Shown here one piece after another: positions 49,116 through 60,400 of a stretch of DNA of 64,000 nucleotides (the first letter of the stretch is position 1; the number at the start of each line of letters is the position of its first letter). The position numbers were made by a program, and so were the translations under genes. Under the pieces are notes generated by a model, which was not told the DNA's origin, did not search any database, and was given only the letters and a program-made list of their open reading frames with translations. The DNA comes from Opisthorchis felineus (Eukaryota; Platyhelminthes; Trematoda; Opisthorchiida; Opisthorchiidae): positions 124,001-188,000 of the forward strand of contig SJOL01006490.1 in assembly GCA_004794785.1 (NCBI GenBank). Direction: 5' to 3'.

Positions 49116-49291
49116 GGGGGCGAGATGGCTCAGTGGTTAGAGCGCGAGGTTACTGACCGGAAGGTCCGTGGTTTGAACCCGACATCTGCAGCTCGACTTC
49201 CCCTGTCTAGGTTTGGGCAACCTGGCAGTATCCCAGCCCTCGTGCTTCCTTCGGGTGGCATGGCAGCTAGGCACCGAAAGAGTGTTACAGC
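49116..49291 (+). repeat. tRNA-headed SINE copy 4 (best preserved)
   Basis: The copy starts GGGGCGAGATGGCTCAGTGG, with an A box at 49126-49140 and a B box GGTTTGAACCC at 49170-49180, the normal tRNA spacing for an internal Pol III promoter. The body carries CCCAGCCCTCGTGCTTCC and ends near GTGTTACAGC, shared with the copy at 41.8 kb. The 127-codon open frame across it (48939-49322) is a by-product of the repeat, not a gene. No clear A-tail or target-site duplication was identified. Confidence 0.85.
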
Positions 49292-49561
49292 GGAAAGACT
49301 TATTTTTTGGCTGGCAAAATAAACTATTCTGTGATTGTATCGTAGAAGAGTTGACGGTAATGTGAACGTTTTCGACTCAACCTGGCTGAATCATCGTTAC
49401 AAGTTGGAGGAAAAACTGGCAGTGAATAAGCTCAACATTCTCTCTGAGGTACAGTTTGTGTAGAACCAGTGCATTCTATTTTGTTTATTGCGTGGAGGTT
49501 TCCATCGACAATCTTGTACTACAAATTCCTCCACATCAGCTCCATGTGAAAAACCATCCGG

Positions 49562-49870
49562 ATGGTGTGCGAACAGACACTGAGTGCAATTATGAGGCCA
49601 TTTATCTTCATATGTAATGTTTTAGAAAGGTTAGTATATTTCGCGCCTTGGCCCCAGAAAATACAGATCCTGCTGCGAGATCGCGTCTCAAATATGCTGG
49701 CGCCCTGTGTAACAGAATTTTCGTTCGCGACTGTGGATAAGTTCACCCGTCTTGGAAGTGCTGCATGCTTCCATTATCAAGCCACGGACAAAGTCGCCTA
49801 CAGGATAATCAAGACCACTGTGACATCTCTTTTCGTCTCGTCATCTGCTTTGGCAGAGAGTGGCTCTTAA
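49562..49870 (+). mobile_element. Decayed LINE reverse-transcriptase fragment
   Basis: The 102-codon frame contains YFAP, then KIQILLRD, then VDKFTRLGS, then KVAYRIIKT. This order matches the region just after the catalytic core of CR1-type and similar non-LTR retrotransposon reverse transcriptases (FAPSK, KVLLQDW, VD+FTYLGS, DEI..RI.KA). The YADD catalytic box should lie upstream, but I did not find it in frame. The frame stops soon after, so this is a short dead fragment. It lies about 270 bp after a SINE of the same orientation; LINE machinery usually mobilises SINEs, but a link here is only inference. Confidence 0.6.
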
Positions 49871-50340
49871 GTAGTAGACCAAAAATAGTTCTCAGTGATC
49901 CTATGTGATCAGGGCATCTCCCAAATTGAAAAAGGAAGCATACTAGCTCCCGGGTTCCCACTCGGGCGTCCTTCGTCACCTCATTGCCATCAGCATAACG
50001 GGCAGAGCGAAAAGTGCAAAAAATGTGTAAGAGTAACAGGAACTGGAACCCGCGGTACTCTCTTGCTCCAAACGTCGATATAGTTACCAGCGCGATTAAA
50101 GTTGTCTAAAAGGCCTCATTAAGGCCGAAGTCAAGCGCAGCATGGTCAATCAATGAGAGGGCCTCAGTTTACGAGCAGTTTGATAGCGAAATTAGCAAAT
50201 ATTGTGTACTTGGTTTTTCAGGAGGCAACCGGTCTCTTCAACGGTCGGAGACACTTTTGATGCGGCGAAACGCCTCAGTTATTAACAAGGCTGCATCGTT
50301 AAAGTGGTCAAGCAACCTGAGATAGTTCCGATACCCCAAT

Positions 50341-50423
50341 CAGTAACACTTTCACCATCATAAGCGAGTGATTCAGCTGGGATTCAAATGAGCCTCCCGT
50401 ATAAACCACATCGGTATGCAAAC
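50341..50423 (+). repeat. Dispersed repeat family X, copy B (3' part)
   Basis: It reads AACACTTTCACCATCA and then GATTCAGCTGGGATTC, AAATGAGCCTCCC, ATAAACCACATCGGTATGCA. The first two blocks match 62034-62070, and the last blocks match 55926-55971. The 5' CGAATATCG core seen in the other copies is absent, so the copy appears truncated. Confidence 0.55.
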
Positions 50424-52214
50424 GTTTTCTTAATTGTCTGCTTTTCCCCGGTAATATTTTAGTATCGAGTTTAGTTGGTCATGAATGATGTTGTTCTGTT
50501 CAGAAAAAAATCCTCCACATCCAGATCAATACAGTGTGATGTAAACTATAGCTTGGTCTACTTAAATGTGGAAGCAAACGAAAGCCAGGAGAATGATCGA
50601 GGAGCTGTTTAAGGGAGAGTCACCCACTACTGAATTCTAATATGGTGGTTGGGGATATTAAATTTTGCAGTGCAGTCTGAAGACTGACCGCCAGTAAAGG
50701 TGGTTAACGATCAGAAACGCTAGCGTACATATATTTACGAGTGCTCTTCACGCCACATTTAAGCCTAAACCCCGTGCCTAATAAGTGCGCTGGAACTCCC
50801 TCACCTCGATTACGGGATGTTATTACTCCATAATTTAAACACGATGAAATAAAATGTTTAACTGTTTAACACTAATCTCCCTGTAAGGCTGAAACAATGT
50901 GGTTGGCTGGTTTTCGTCGGATTTGCAACTTTGGCACCCATGATTACGGTTTAAGAACGTAAATTGTGTTATCCCTTGTAGCTACAATTCTGTAATTTTG
51001 CGCGGAACGTTCTGCTTGGAGAAGGGTTCGGCTGTCTGATTAACAGGCAACATGAATGTGGTCGTTCAAAATCATCGACTATTTGATACGGATTTTCAAA
51101 AGCACGTGTACTCTAACCTATGGACATGCCACTCAGTTGATAAGTGTTCCTCCATTTGCTGTACCATGAAGCTACCCCGCTTTCCACTCGTGCACCTAAA
51201 CTTCATACTTGATTCGCTACATTACTGCATAATAGCTAAATATCTTCTGTCTTCCAGCGTCATTACTAGTCATTGTAAACGCATCCTGATTTTCAGACAA
51301 AACCACAAGCGTAAATATGGGATGTGGTATTCAAACTAATTTCCACTTTACAGTGAAGCAAATTGAGTTTTTTGTTTAGATTTTTATGGTTTTCTGCCTG
51401 ACTGCTTGTTAGTCGGTAAACTGGATGAATCCTCTTGCCCCAGGTAGGCCCTTGGTTGGCGCTTACTCACAGATTTTGTTTACATTGTTTTATGTAAAAA
51501 CACATGTATATCTCACTTCCTGTCGGCGTCCACAACCACGCACTGGGCAAACAGTTCGGCGAACCTGTCGCACATATGTCGTGATGACCGACTTTTGTGT
51601 TTGAAAGTGATGGCACCTGTTGGGTTTTTATCTTACTCGCTTTCTCTCTGGACGATTACGTAGGTCACTCCTTGGTCAGTGATACCCCCAGCGGGTGATT
51701 TTAGGAAGAATGGAACACATGATGTCAAATTTCAGGAAAGCGAAATTTGCTTGCAAACTAGTAAGGATAATTGGCTTTAGAATACCCATTCCTCAGCGTC
51801 GCACACGAAGGCAAACAATACTGAGGTGGCTACGGGCAGCAGAGGTAAAGTTTATTTACAAGCCAAATATTTGTTCTGACAAAGCTCTAGTTTCAAAACG
51901 GTGTTGTGACCGAAGAGTGAGCTCGTCTACTCGTTACTTTTCTCAAAACTATTCAACCACGGTGATGAAATCAGCCGGAATCCCGTTCGCACTCCCAAAA
52001 ATAGGTGATCGATATGGAAATGCCCAGTTAATTTTCTGATATTCTCAGTAGTTGCAACTACTGCCATTTATACGCATGTCGTGTTTCTTATTTTGCAACG
52101 TGGAAGAGAGGAAAAAGGATCAATGTGTACGTCTATTGACTTCTGATGGGTGGCTTTTATTAAGTAAATTCATGTATGCGTTCAAATGTGGTTGAAGAAA
52201 ACAGGCAGTCAGAC

Positions 52215-52253
52215 AGAGATAAATGGATGAGTAGATAGATAAAAGGATAGACC

Positions 52254-52290
<37 letters not shown>
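52215..52290. repeat. GATA microsatellite
   Basis: Nine uninterrupted GATA units fill 52254-52289, preceded by an interrupted stretch of related units back to about 52215. It is a simple-sequence repeat and likely length-polymorphic. Confidence 0.95.
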
Positions 52291-52291
<1 letters not shown>

Positions 52292-53063
52292 TGAAGACCT
52301 GGAGTATTAAGTTCCTTTCTTCTGTTCAATCAGAATTGATCGGAGACGTACGCTACGACACGTTAGCGCTTCTCTTATTCTCTTCAGTCGCGGATGAAGT
52401 GCGTGCAGATAGTAAGAAATATCGAGTAGGAAGAACGCTGATCGTACACTGATTTGTTGACGTCACTTGATCAATGACACAAAGATCAAATTGTTTGCTT
52501 CAACCGTTTTTGTGCATACATGCTGGACCGGGTTAATTCGATCTACGGGGTTTCACTTATCTCGACAATCTTGACTTTCTTGTTCCAAGTGTACTGTGAA
52601 TTTCAGCGAACTACTTTTAAGAACCGTTCTAGTTGTCTTAGGTTGTATGGTCTCTTCAGTCCTGAGGCTGTAGTATTCGCCAGCCGTTGCCTACGAACCA
52701 TTTAGATGTAGCATGAGAACCGCAACTATTGGCTACTATGCTTGTTTCTTGAATGTGGAATGGCAGTTTTACAAACATCCTAGATAGGTGAACTGTCAAC
52801 CAGATGTAACACGGATGGGTATTTAGTAGGGACCAAGGATGCTCCAGATCTGTGACAAAAAGGTGCCATTAACGAATCGCCTGCACAACAAAGAATTTAA
52901 TAGATTACCAGCCATTTTTGATGCCAATAGGATTGGGCCTAAAATGCTGTCCACAGCAAACTGTTTATGTGCTTTCCCTCAAATCCATACTTAATGTTGT
53001 ATAAAGCGGTTGAAAGAGCGTGCTAGATCAACACAGTGGCCAAGAATAAAACCACATTTTTAG

Positions 53064-53304
53064 GCAGCTATCTCGTGAATTGGTGCACTGGTTAGTAACG
53101 AATCATCATAAGCTGATAAAGACTCCTGGGAACTCCCCAATATATTATTTGCTACTGAAGAGCGCGAACGAAAGCTTCACATACCGCAGCAGGATTTTTA
53201 CCAGTTTGAATGACCTCGTAGTTTGGTTACAAGCTGCACACAAAGGTAGCTATGTGGTCAGTGAGAAACTAAACACTGCCATTGTGCCAATAATAGTGAC
53301 AGAA
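53064..53304 (+). CDS. Candidate internal exon, weak SH2-like similarity (unconfirmed)
   Basis: The segment is bounded by an acceptor (ACATTTTTAG) and a good donor (CAGAA-GTGAGA) and is open for one base plus 80 codons. The middle reads PIYYLLLKS, then ESFTYRSRIF, then SLNDLVVWLQ, then a KGSYVVSEKLNTAIVP end. This order of a beta strand, an aromatic-R-x-x-I-F strand, an S-L-x-x-L-V helix and a hydrophobic end resembles the second half of SH2 domains, most closely the C-terminal SH2 of Spt6 as I remember it. The first half with the phosphotyrosine-binding Arg is not present. No partner exon with matching phase was found. It may be a chance open frame. Confidence 0.25.
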
Positions 53305-56300
53305 GTGAGAAATTTAGCTTTGGTTGGCGGGTTTGGACGGCACAAACAACTGGTATCCACCACGATGTTGACTTTTTTGCCTGTGTTCTTTTCTTCATCA
53401 ACTTAGCATTACTCTTCCAACGTTTATGGTTCACACGTCAACTTTTCAAAAAAATCATTTCCGAACGCAGACAATAACATGCAACAGATAGCTTCATCCG
53501 GAGCACTCCAACCACATCATGAACAAAATGACAGTAATTTCTGACAGTTGAGATCAAAATGAAATTATTTATCATTCATTCAGGTACTGCCAGTGTTTAT
53601 TCTAAATGTTGAGAAAGCAGACTGAAAGTTCACAGTTCAAATGATAAGATTCAACGCCAACGTGTTTCGGTTTTCAATGCACATGAAAGCAGACTTATAA
53701 TCTTGACCAGTCTTCAGTGTGTCATTGATAATTTAACTGTTACCCTAGAATAAAGGCAAACTTATCTAAAAGAATCAGTTATCAGGCATATCCTTGAAGC
53801 AGTAAGCTGTTCCAAGAGAGATTTGCGATGCATTTTTTCACTAGGTCTTTCACACTCCTCAGCATTCTTGGCTAGGCATACTAGAAATATTGTTCTGAGC
53901 TTATCATCCAAGTGATAGCTAAAGAAGGGTTTATTAAGCATACAGTTACTGTTCTGGTGATCCGAGATACTGTTGCACTGATGTTTCCGCTAAAGTGGGG
54001 AATGGTAGTAGGTGCTCATCCCTGAAGATCTTAATAGTTTCATTAAAGGTGATTCACCGTTTGCCGCATAGTTTGTAACTAGGGTGGTCATAAAGCAGAA
54101 GTGATCGGACCCGTAAAGCAATTCAGCACATTTCTCAGCTTGACGGGAAACCTTCAAGTTGAGGTTTGGACTTTAAACTTCAACACCAAGAAAGAGTAGA
54201 GCGTATGAACTCAAATGGGATTTTTCTTGACTTTGCACATTTTTCGAAGTTTGTTATGAAGAAGACTTCTAGAGAACTGGCAAAACTGCCCAGTTTCTCT
54301 TTCTGGCTTGTCAGAATTTCAAGTTAACAGCTTGGTTACCACCAGTTCCTCCGTGAGGATCGTGCAAATTTAGAAACAGCTATCCGACTATTTACCACTG
54401 CATCCCAGAAGCTGCAGCACCAAGAAATTCAGAGGGGAGCTTAGTTAAGATCGATAACCCCGCCCTACTCTGGACATGCGCCCAAAGATATGTTACGAAT
54501 AACTTTAAGATAAAAAACACTTGTGAGTATAGGGTAACGGTAATCATGCTACCCCGAACAGTGGAACTGATGTGACCACATCCCCTTTTTTTAAATCAAC
54601 TTACTCGTTCTTTTCAGTGATTACCTTAGCCATCGCTCGACTGTCTTTTCAAATACGTTTAAGTATATTCTCTCTTTGTTTCAAACACCAACCGACTGAA
54701 GTAAAGCGCACCTCATATATATAATGATAAACTTCTTGCGTCCTAAAGCCTGCGTGTAGAAACACAAGTTGGCTCCAATCTGCTGCATAACTGCTACTAA
54801 AATAATCATGTTGAAGTTTTTTCTTACTTTCACCCTACCCACTGTTCTTCTTTATCCCATTTAATTCACATTCCTTCGCCGCCTTAGACCAGTATTTTCA
54901 CAAGTGACGGGTTCCGTAATCTGGCGACTAGGGGTCCTGGTTTTTCTACTACGCTTGATTTATAAATGTACCTGACCCATTTTTGACTCTTTTTCGCTTG
55001 ATGTTCTTTCCATCAGTTTATGGAAAGTCCATCTGACAGCAATGAACCTACTCAGTTTAGTTACCACTCCGTGGTCCCCACAGCTGCTACCTTCTAGGTT
55101 GATGTGCGCGGGATACATTGAAGAGAAAAACGGTATAGAAATCAGAGAAACAGTGCAGCTGTTCCTGTGGTACTAGCCTTTCCATTATGTTGTGGACGAA
55201 AATATGCATAAACACTTCCATAATCGACAAAAGATAACACAAAACCGATCTGTTATAATATACTAAGCTATCTGAGTGTTTGAATGTCAACAAAGCGAAC
55301 ACATTTCAATCTCTACTGACTTCAGCCGATAGCGCTCGGAATGTCCTCCCCCCAATGGCGGTATAAATAGGATTTGGGTAACAGAATATGTATGCTAGCG
55401 GATTAACGGCATAACATACGATATATCAGAATGTCTTTCGTCTAAACCATTCAGTAATGAAGTGTGAGCGTCTGAATTATAACGAGTACACACTACGCCG
55501 AATTTAAAAAAATAGGTCCTTGCAAGAAAACACCTCTGTGACTAACCTCATCGTATTGGTCTTGCTGGATGCTTCGGCCAATCATCTCAATAGGAAAACA
55601 CATAATGCAAAAGATTGGGCGAAATTACCGGCCACATCGATGCCTCTATAATTGGGCATTTACCCAGATGTCGGCGCAGAGGGCAGCTGTAATGTCTGTT
55701 TGTTCCTGCTGCAGAATATACTCTCGCTTTTCATCCATGTGAAACTTGGCTTGAACCAAAGTCCACAAAGGAAACTACTCGCAAGGTTGATCAAAGCTCT
55801 TCGACAGCAACCTTGTGGGCATAATTTTTTTTGAAAATATACTGCGAGCTCGCGAATATCGTACCTATTGAAAAATGAGACAGCCTTTTTGCTGCACATT
55901 CAATTGAAGAATATCACGAACAAAGGATTCAGGTGAGCCTCCCTTGAAAACGAAATTGATATGCAAACCAGTGTATTGTCAGCTGTTGAATAGTAGCATC
56001 CAGTTAGAATGCCTAATCTAGACAATGCTTGATAAGACTATGTCTTTGTCAGACCGTGTGGTCGAAATCAGGCGCACAATTTTGTGATCAATAGATTCTT
56101 CACGAAGATCGATGGTTCTTCATTTAAGTCATTGGGAGCGATAGGAAATTTGGGGTTTTTTAATTGTGATTTCGTTCTGTAATTGAGGCCAATCTGTTTT
56201 GAAAAGCTGAGGAGCAATGCACAGCAGTTCCACTCTTACTGGGAGTCATCAGTGGTATGCACCTCATATGTAGTTTGAGTTCACACCAACAGGGGAATTA

Positions 56301-56928
56301 ACTGATTCGCAAATAGGACCAAACTAAAGTCACTATCTGAGTGATGTTCGTCAACTGTGCAAACTGGTCGACGAAAATGTTTTTAATGTGGCAACAGCCC
56401 GAACCTGTTAACCTGGAGGTGACGCAGGCAATCATTTCGTGCCTAGCTGATAAAACCTAATAAGAACAAATGCGATATTTACAGCGTTTTCTCTTTCAAT
56501 CGATGTTAAAAATGAATGTAGATGCCTGTGGACTTTCCAGTATATCAGTTCCAGTTTTACAAATACAATTTTTGAGATAATAGACTAACCAACGCCGAAT
56601 TTTAAGGAGACTCTTAAAAATTATCTTTGCACACCATGGGATTGCTCACACCGTTTCCCATTTGGGAATACTGCTCATTCAAATGTTTTGTTCGGAATAG
56701 AGTCCAAATAAAAACGCCACTTTTCAGCTCTCATACTGTTCTACACTGATCCAAACAGCGCTTGTTTTCAGCCTCAATGTTTCGCGAAAGATATCGCTCT
56801 ATGCAAGTTCAACAAAGAGTTTAGTTTTTGAAAAATCACCTTTTTGATATTCGGTTTAGTGTTTCTAGCGTGGTTATCGGAGGCTTTTGATAGTAGAACG
56901 GATATCCAGAGCGTTTCATTGAAATTCA
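53305..56928. other. Intergenic sequence, mostly unrecognised
   Basis: Only the dispersed-repeat copy at 55834 is recognisable. Open frames are short and lack motifs. Confidence 0.5.
55834..55971 (+). repeat. Dispersed repeat family X, copy C
   Basis: Positions 55843-55865 read ACTGCGAGCTCGCGAATATC and GTACC. The copy then continues with TGAGACAGCCTTTTTGCTGC, CAATTGAAGAATATCACGAA, GGATTCAGGTGAGCCTCCC and a GATATGCAAACC end. It links the 5' core of copies A and D to the 3' end of copy B and so is the most complete copy in the window, about 140 bp. No terminal repeats or coding potential are visible. Confidence 0.6.
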
Positions 56929-57478
56929 GTGTACAGCCAAAACACAAACTCTCCCGGTTCATTCACCAGCGAGAAAGATAAATACACTTTGCTTCAGTTT
57001 AAGAGCAACAGAGTCAACAACGACATAAGACGCAAGCTCGCTTCTGCGTTAAAACGTGCTTATACGTCAGCCGAGCGATGCCCAAGACCGATCAACACGG
57101 GATTCGCTCTGCACATGCCAGAGCTTGGGCTGCCTAATTTATTTGCATCCTTTATAGTCTACGAGTTTTTCTGCAGCTTCAGAGACGATTACGCCGGTAG
57201 GACAGTTAGATATCTAGCAGAACGTGCAGCAAAACACATTCAAAAGTATGTAATCCAAGCTATCGGGTCAAGTGTCAAATCGCATTTCTACATTGTCAAT
57301 AGTCAGGCATCTGTTAGACACTGGCCACTGGACTGACCCTATCAACTTCCCCCGTCTCTTATTGCGCAAAACAAACCACATGGTTTTAGCGACAAGCAAA
57401 GAATTGTTGATCCAATCAAACCAGGCCGAATCATGTGTACAAAAACGGTTGAAGCAAAAGATTTGGTTATCCTGGTAA
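56929..57478 (+). mobile_element. Decayed Penelope-like element 3' end (GIY-YIG endonuclease)
   Basis: The first frame (to 57336) reads RRKLASALKRAYTSAE, then FASFIVYEFFCSF, then DYAGRTVRYLAERAAKHIQK. The second frame (57272-57478) continues with IVRHLLDTGH and ends SCVQKRLKQKIWLSW. This is the order of the C-terminal GIY-YIG domain of Penelope-like retroelements: a basic linker, (I/V)Y-x-F-x-C, Y-x-G-R-T, L-x-x-R-x-x-E-H, then ARHL-DTGH. The usual Glu before His is Lys here, and the frame shifts by one base near 57272-57336, so the copy is dead. The reverse transcriptase that should lie 5' was not found; the element appears 5'-truncated. Confidence 0.75.
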
Positions 57479-60400
57479 TAATCAGATGACCTGCAGTAAC
57501 CAGCCAACTATCGTCTGTTATTACTTCCCCGGTTTATTTATATAACTTGCGTGTTTTTCATCCGCGACGGAAGGGAAAAAAGAAAATATCTTTGTTCGGT
57601 TTTAATGAGGTAAATAACAGGGACAAAATGTTTCAAAACATCATTTTTCGGGAAAACCGGCGGAAAAATATACTGACTTTAGAATGTTCCACAGGTAGAA
57701 TTTTCTAATAGGAACGCAATATTCTAGTCGCATTAGTAAATTGGGATTTCTCAGAGCTGTCGCATTATTTGAGGTGTTTCCTAGGTGAGGATTTCCTCTC
57801 TACAGGAAGTATGCCATTGAGTCTGTCGAATTTGGTCCCAAGTAATGGCAATTTTCAGCTGTAATGTTGAAATAATGGATAAGTTTTTCATATTTTGCAG
57901 CAAAATGAAAGATTTGACGTTCTTGCGAGACCTGATTATGTCAAACAGCCGAAAGCTCTGTATAGCTCCCTTACTGAAAATAATCAACAGTGTATATCTC
58001 AAAAATCTCCCTTGAGGTACGGACCCGCGACCATCCAGGCACTGGTTGAACACCATAGGATTAGGTGACAACTGGCTAATGAGTAATGTGAATAGTGTGA
58101 AACTGCACAGTACAGACGGCCACTCATCCTTCAGTTACGGAGTTCGTGTCAGGTCCTCATATTTTGACTGACTTCTCAACTGAAGGCTTCTCACACGCAA
58201 AGCACGTGCAATTTATGTATTTTTTCACTGTTAGCTGAAAATCGGCTATTCTTGACCGTGTGGTACAGAGTTCTGCAACCAGAAGAATGGCCCTGGATTC
58301 CAAGTTTCCTAGAAGTTTGTGAGAAACTCACTACCCACAGCTTTCAACGAGGATGAAGCGAATTTCTGATGATTTACGGTCACTTGTTATACAGTGATTT
58401 TGTTTGCAGGTCGGAATCCAAGCTGATAAACTTTTTGGTGTGTCGAAAGGTTTTGCGAATAATTTGTTAAGCGTTTGAAATTAGTTTTAAGATGAGATGT
58501 TATTACGTGATTTTGTGACGTGTGTATTGTATTTCAACTGTAAAGAACTGAAAAAAAGCTTCAAGCAGCCCTAAATTCTATACGAGTAGTCCACACGCAG
58601 AGTAGTTTTTTAATGGCCAGACTGTGAAGCCTTGGTGCCGATTTTTATTCAAGTTGACTTTGGGGGTAGGTGGACAGCTGAGCTAGCAGCCTAAGCGTTC
58701 TGTCCTGAATAGGCTGGAGCTATAGCTGCCCCTATGGCAGTGAAGCATCAGAGTCAACACTGATGGTGCTGTTTTTGATGATGATGACATAGCTGCCCCA
58801 ACTCATTCTGTCACTGCTTATTCTAAACAATTCAAGGCTGAAGAAAAGACTGACGTTACCTATTTTACATACACTTTATGCCTTCGTAGGCGGCTTTTAA
58901 TACTTTTCTCTGTTTATCCCCGTTTACACTGGGAAGTACTTTCCGCTTTATACTAGCATTATTCAGTTACTAAATACAGAACCGTTCGGGAAATTTCTGT
59001 ATACATAGCCCACTTTCCTCGCGCAGAATGCCATGATAAATGCCCAGCCATTTTCAGTGTTCATTATTTCATTTCCGGATCGCGCACCTTCTAATCACTT
59101 TGAAAAGATGTAAATTAGATGATCGTGCATGAAAATCAATAGCACAAAAAATTACTGGACATTTGTTGCTAGATAAAGGTGGAAAACGTCCAGGGGAATG
59201 TAGTCCGGTGAAATTTCGGCAAACAGAAAGGTAGTGTGTTAGTTAACGATGAAACGCCTGACCAAGTAAGGGACTATTTAAAATTGTGCATGCTAAATTT
59301 TAGTCTGAATATAACGCGAAACACCTTTCATCGTTGGCCCCAAAAACCTATTTCTGCTTCAAAAGTCATTATTAACTAAAGTTGAATAATGTAGTCCGCA
59401 CTGTAGAATATATAAATTGTACTGTTAACCATCCTGCTACTCCGGACAAATTTATTTGACTGAGGGTGTTCAAACGCGCATCTAGAAAATCTGTCAGAAC
59501 GATTTTACAACTTTGTGTTTTTTCATCTATTTCCAGGGCCCAAACGCAGTTCAGTTCCAAACAGCTGGGTTGTATTTATTATTCTTCAGAAATCAATAAA
59601 GGATACTATTTGAATGCCACCGCGTTGCAATTAGCATCAACTCTCATGAATACATTTTTACACGAATGGTTAGTACCGCACTTCCGAAGTTTTCGGCGGC
59701 CATCAGTGGTTATTCTACACAGTCAGGCTCTGCAGTACCCTTTCCAAAATGCCATTATCCCGACCTATTTGCATGCAGTCCATTGTCTACAACAAATATG
59801 ATAAGGTATTACACTTTAGACGAGGCGTGTAGATTGCTGTCAAATTGCATACTAACGTGAGTCAATAGGGTTAACACTGCGGAAACCCTTTAGAATGAAA
59901 CGTTTCTGTAATATGCATATGTATTATTTAGCCTATGGTCCACGTTACAACACGTCACTTTATTTCGCGTATCGAATGCTGTGCTCGGTCAGCCAGACGG
60001 TTTTTTTCACGTACTATAGTGACACTGATTTTTAGATTGTGATGACTTCTTTGTTGCAATTAAGACTGAGTTGCGGAGCAGTCTGACAGTCCATAAATCA
60101 GGATGGCTCATTCAATCAAATATCAAAGAGTACCATGTGAACCATGTACACATTCTTTAAGCATCCACGTCACGAATCATTTCAAGTCCATTACTCAAAT
60201 TGGTGTTATTGGTCACATATACAAATCCTAGTGAAAGGATTCGAAACGACTGGATTTCTGCATAAGGGAATGGTGGATCGGATGAAACTGTCAGATGTTT
60301 TATGCTACATTTTTCTGTTCTGCTGGGCTTAGCAGTTAAAGTTAGACTAGAACATTTAGCCAAGGCTTAACGTGGTGAATATTCTTCCCACCCATCTACT

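Larger units (their letters stand above)
49871..53063. other. Intergenic sequence with repeat and splice-cassette candidates
   Basis: No gene is evident. It contains one dispersed-repeat copy (50341), the GATA microsatellite (52215) and two small splice-bounded open cassettes at 51797-51844 (48 nt) and 52388-52411 (24 nt), both multiples of three. The frame at 51695-52039 has no recognisable domain. Confidence 0.5.

Noticed and set aside
48939..49322. 127-codon plus-strand open frame
   Set aside because: Most of it is the SINE at 49116-49291 read as protein; such frames are common artefacts of this repeat.
58000..58071. Possible minus-strand SINE head near a GGTCGCGGGTCCGTACCTC word
   Set aside because: The word is a poor B box and no A box stands at the right distance.
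59537..59816. Two apparent plus-strand exons (acceptor TTTCATCTATTTCCAG, donor GTTAGT, then a second acceptor at 59719)
   Set aside because: The reading frames do not agree across the 50-bp gap: the frame that fits the first segment stops in the second before a usable donor.
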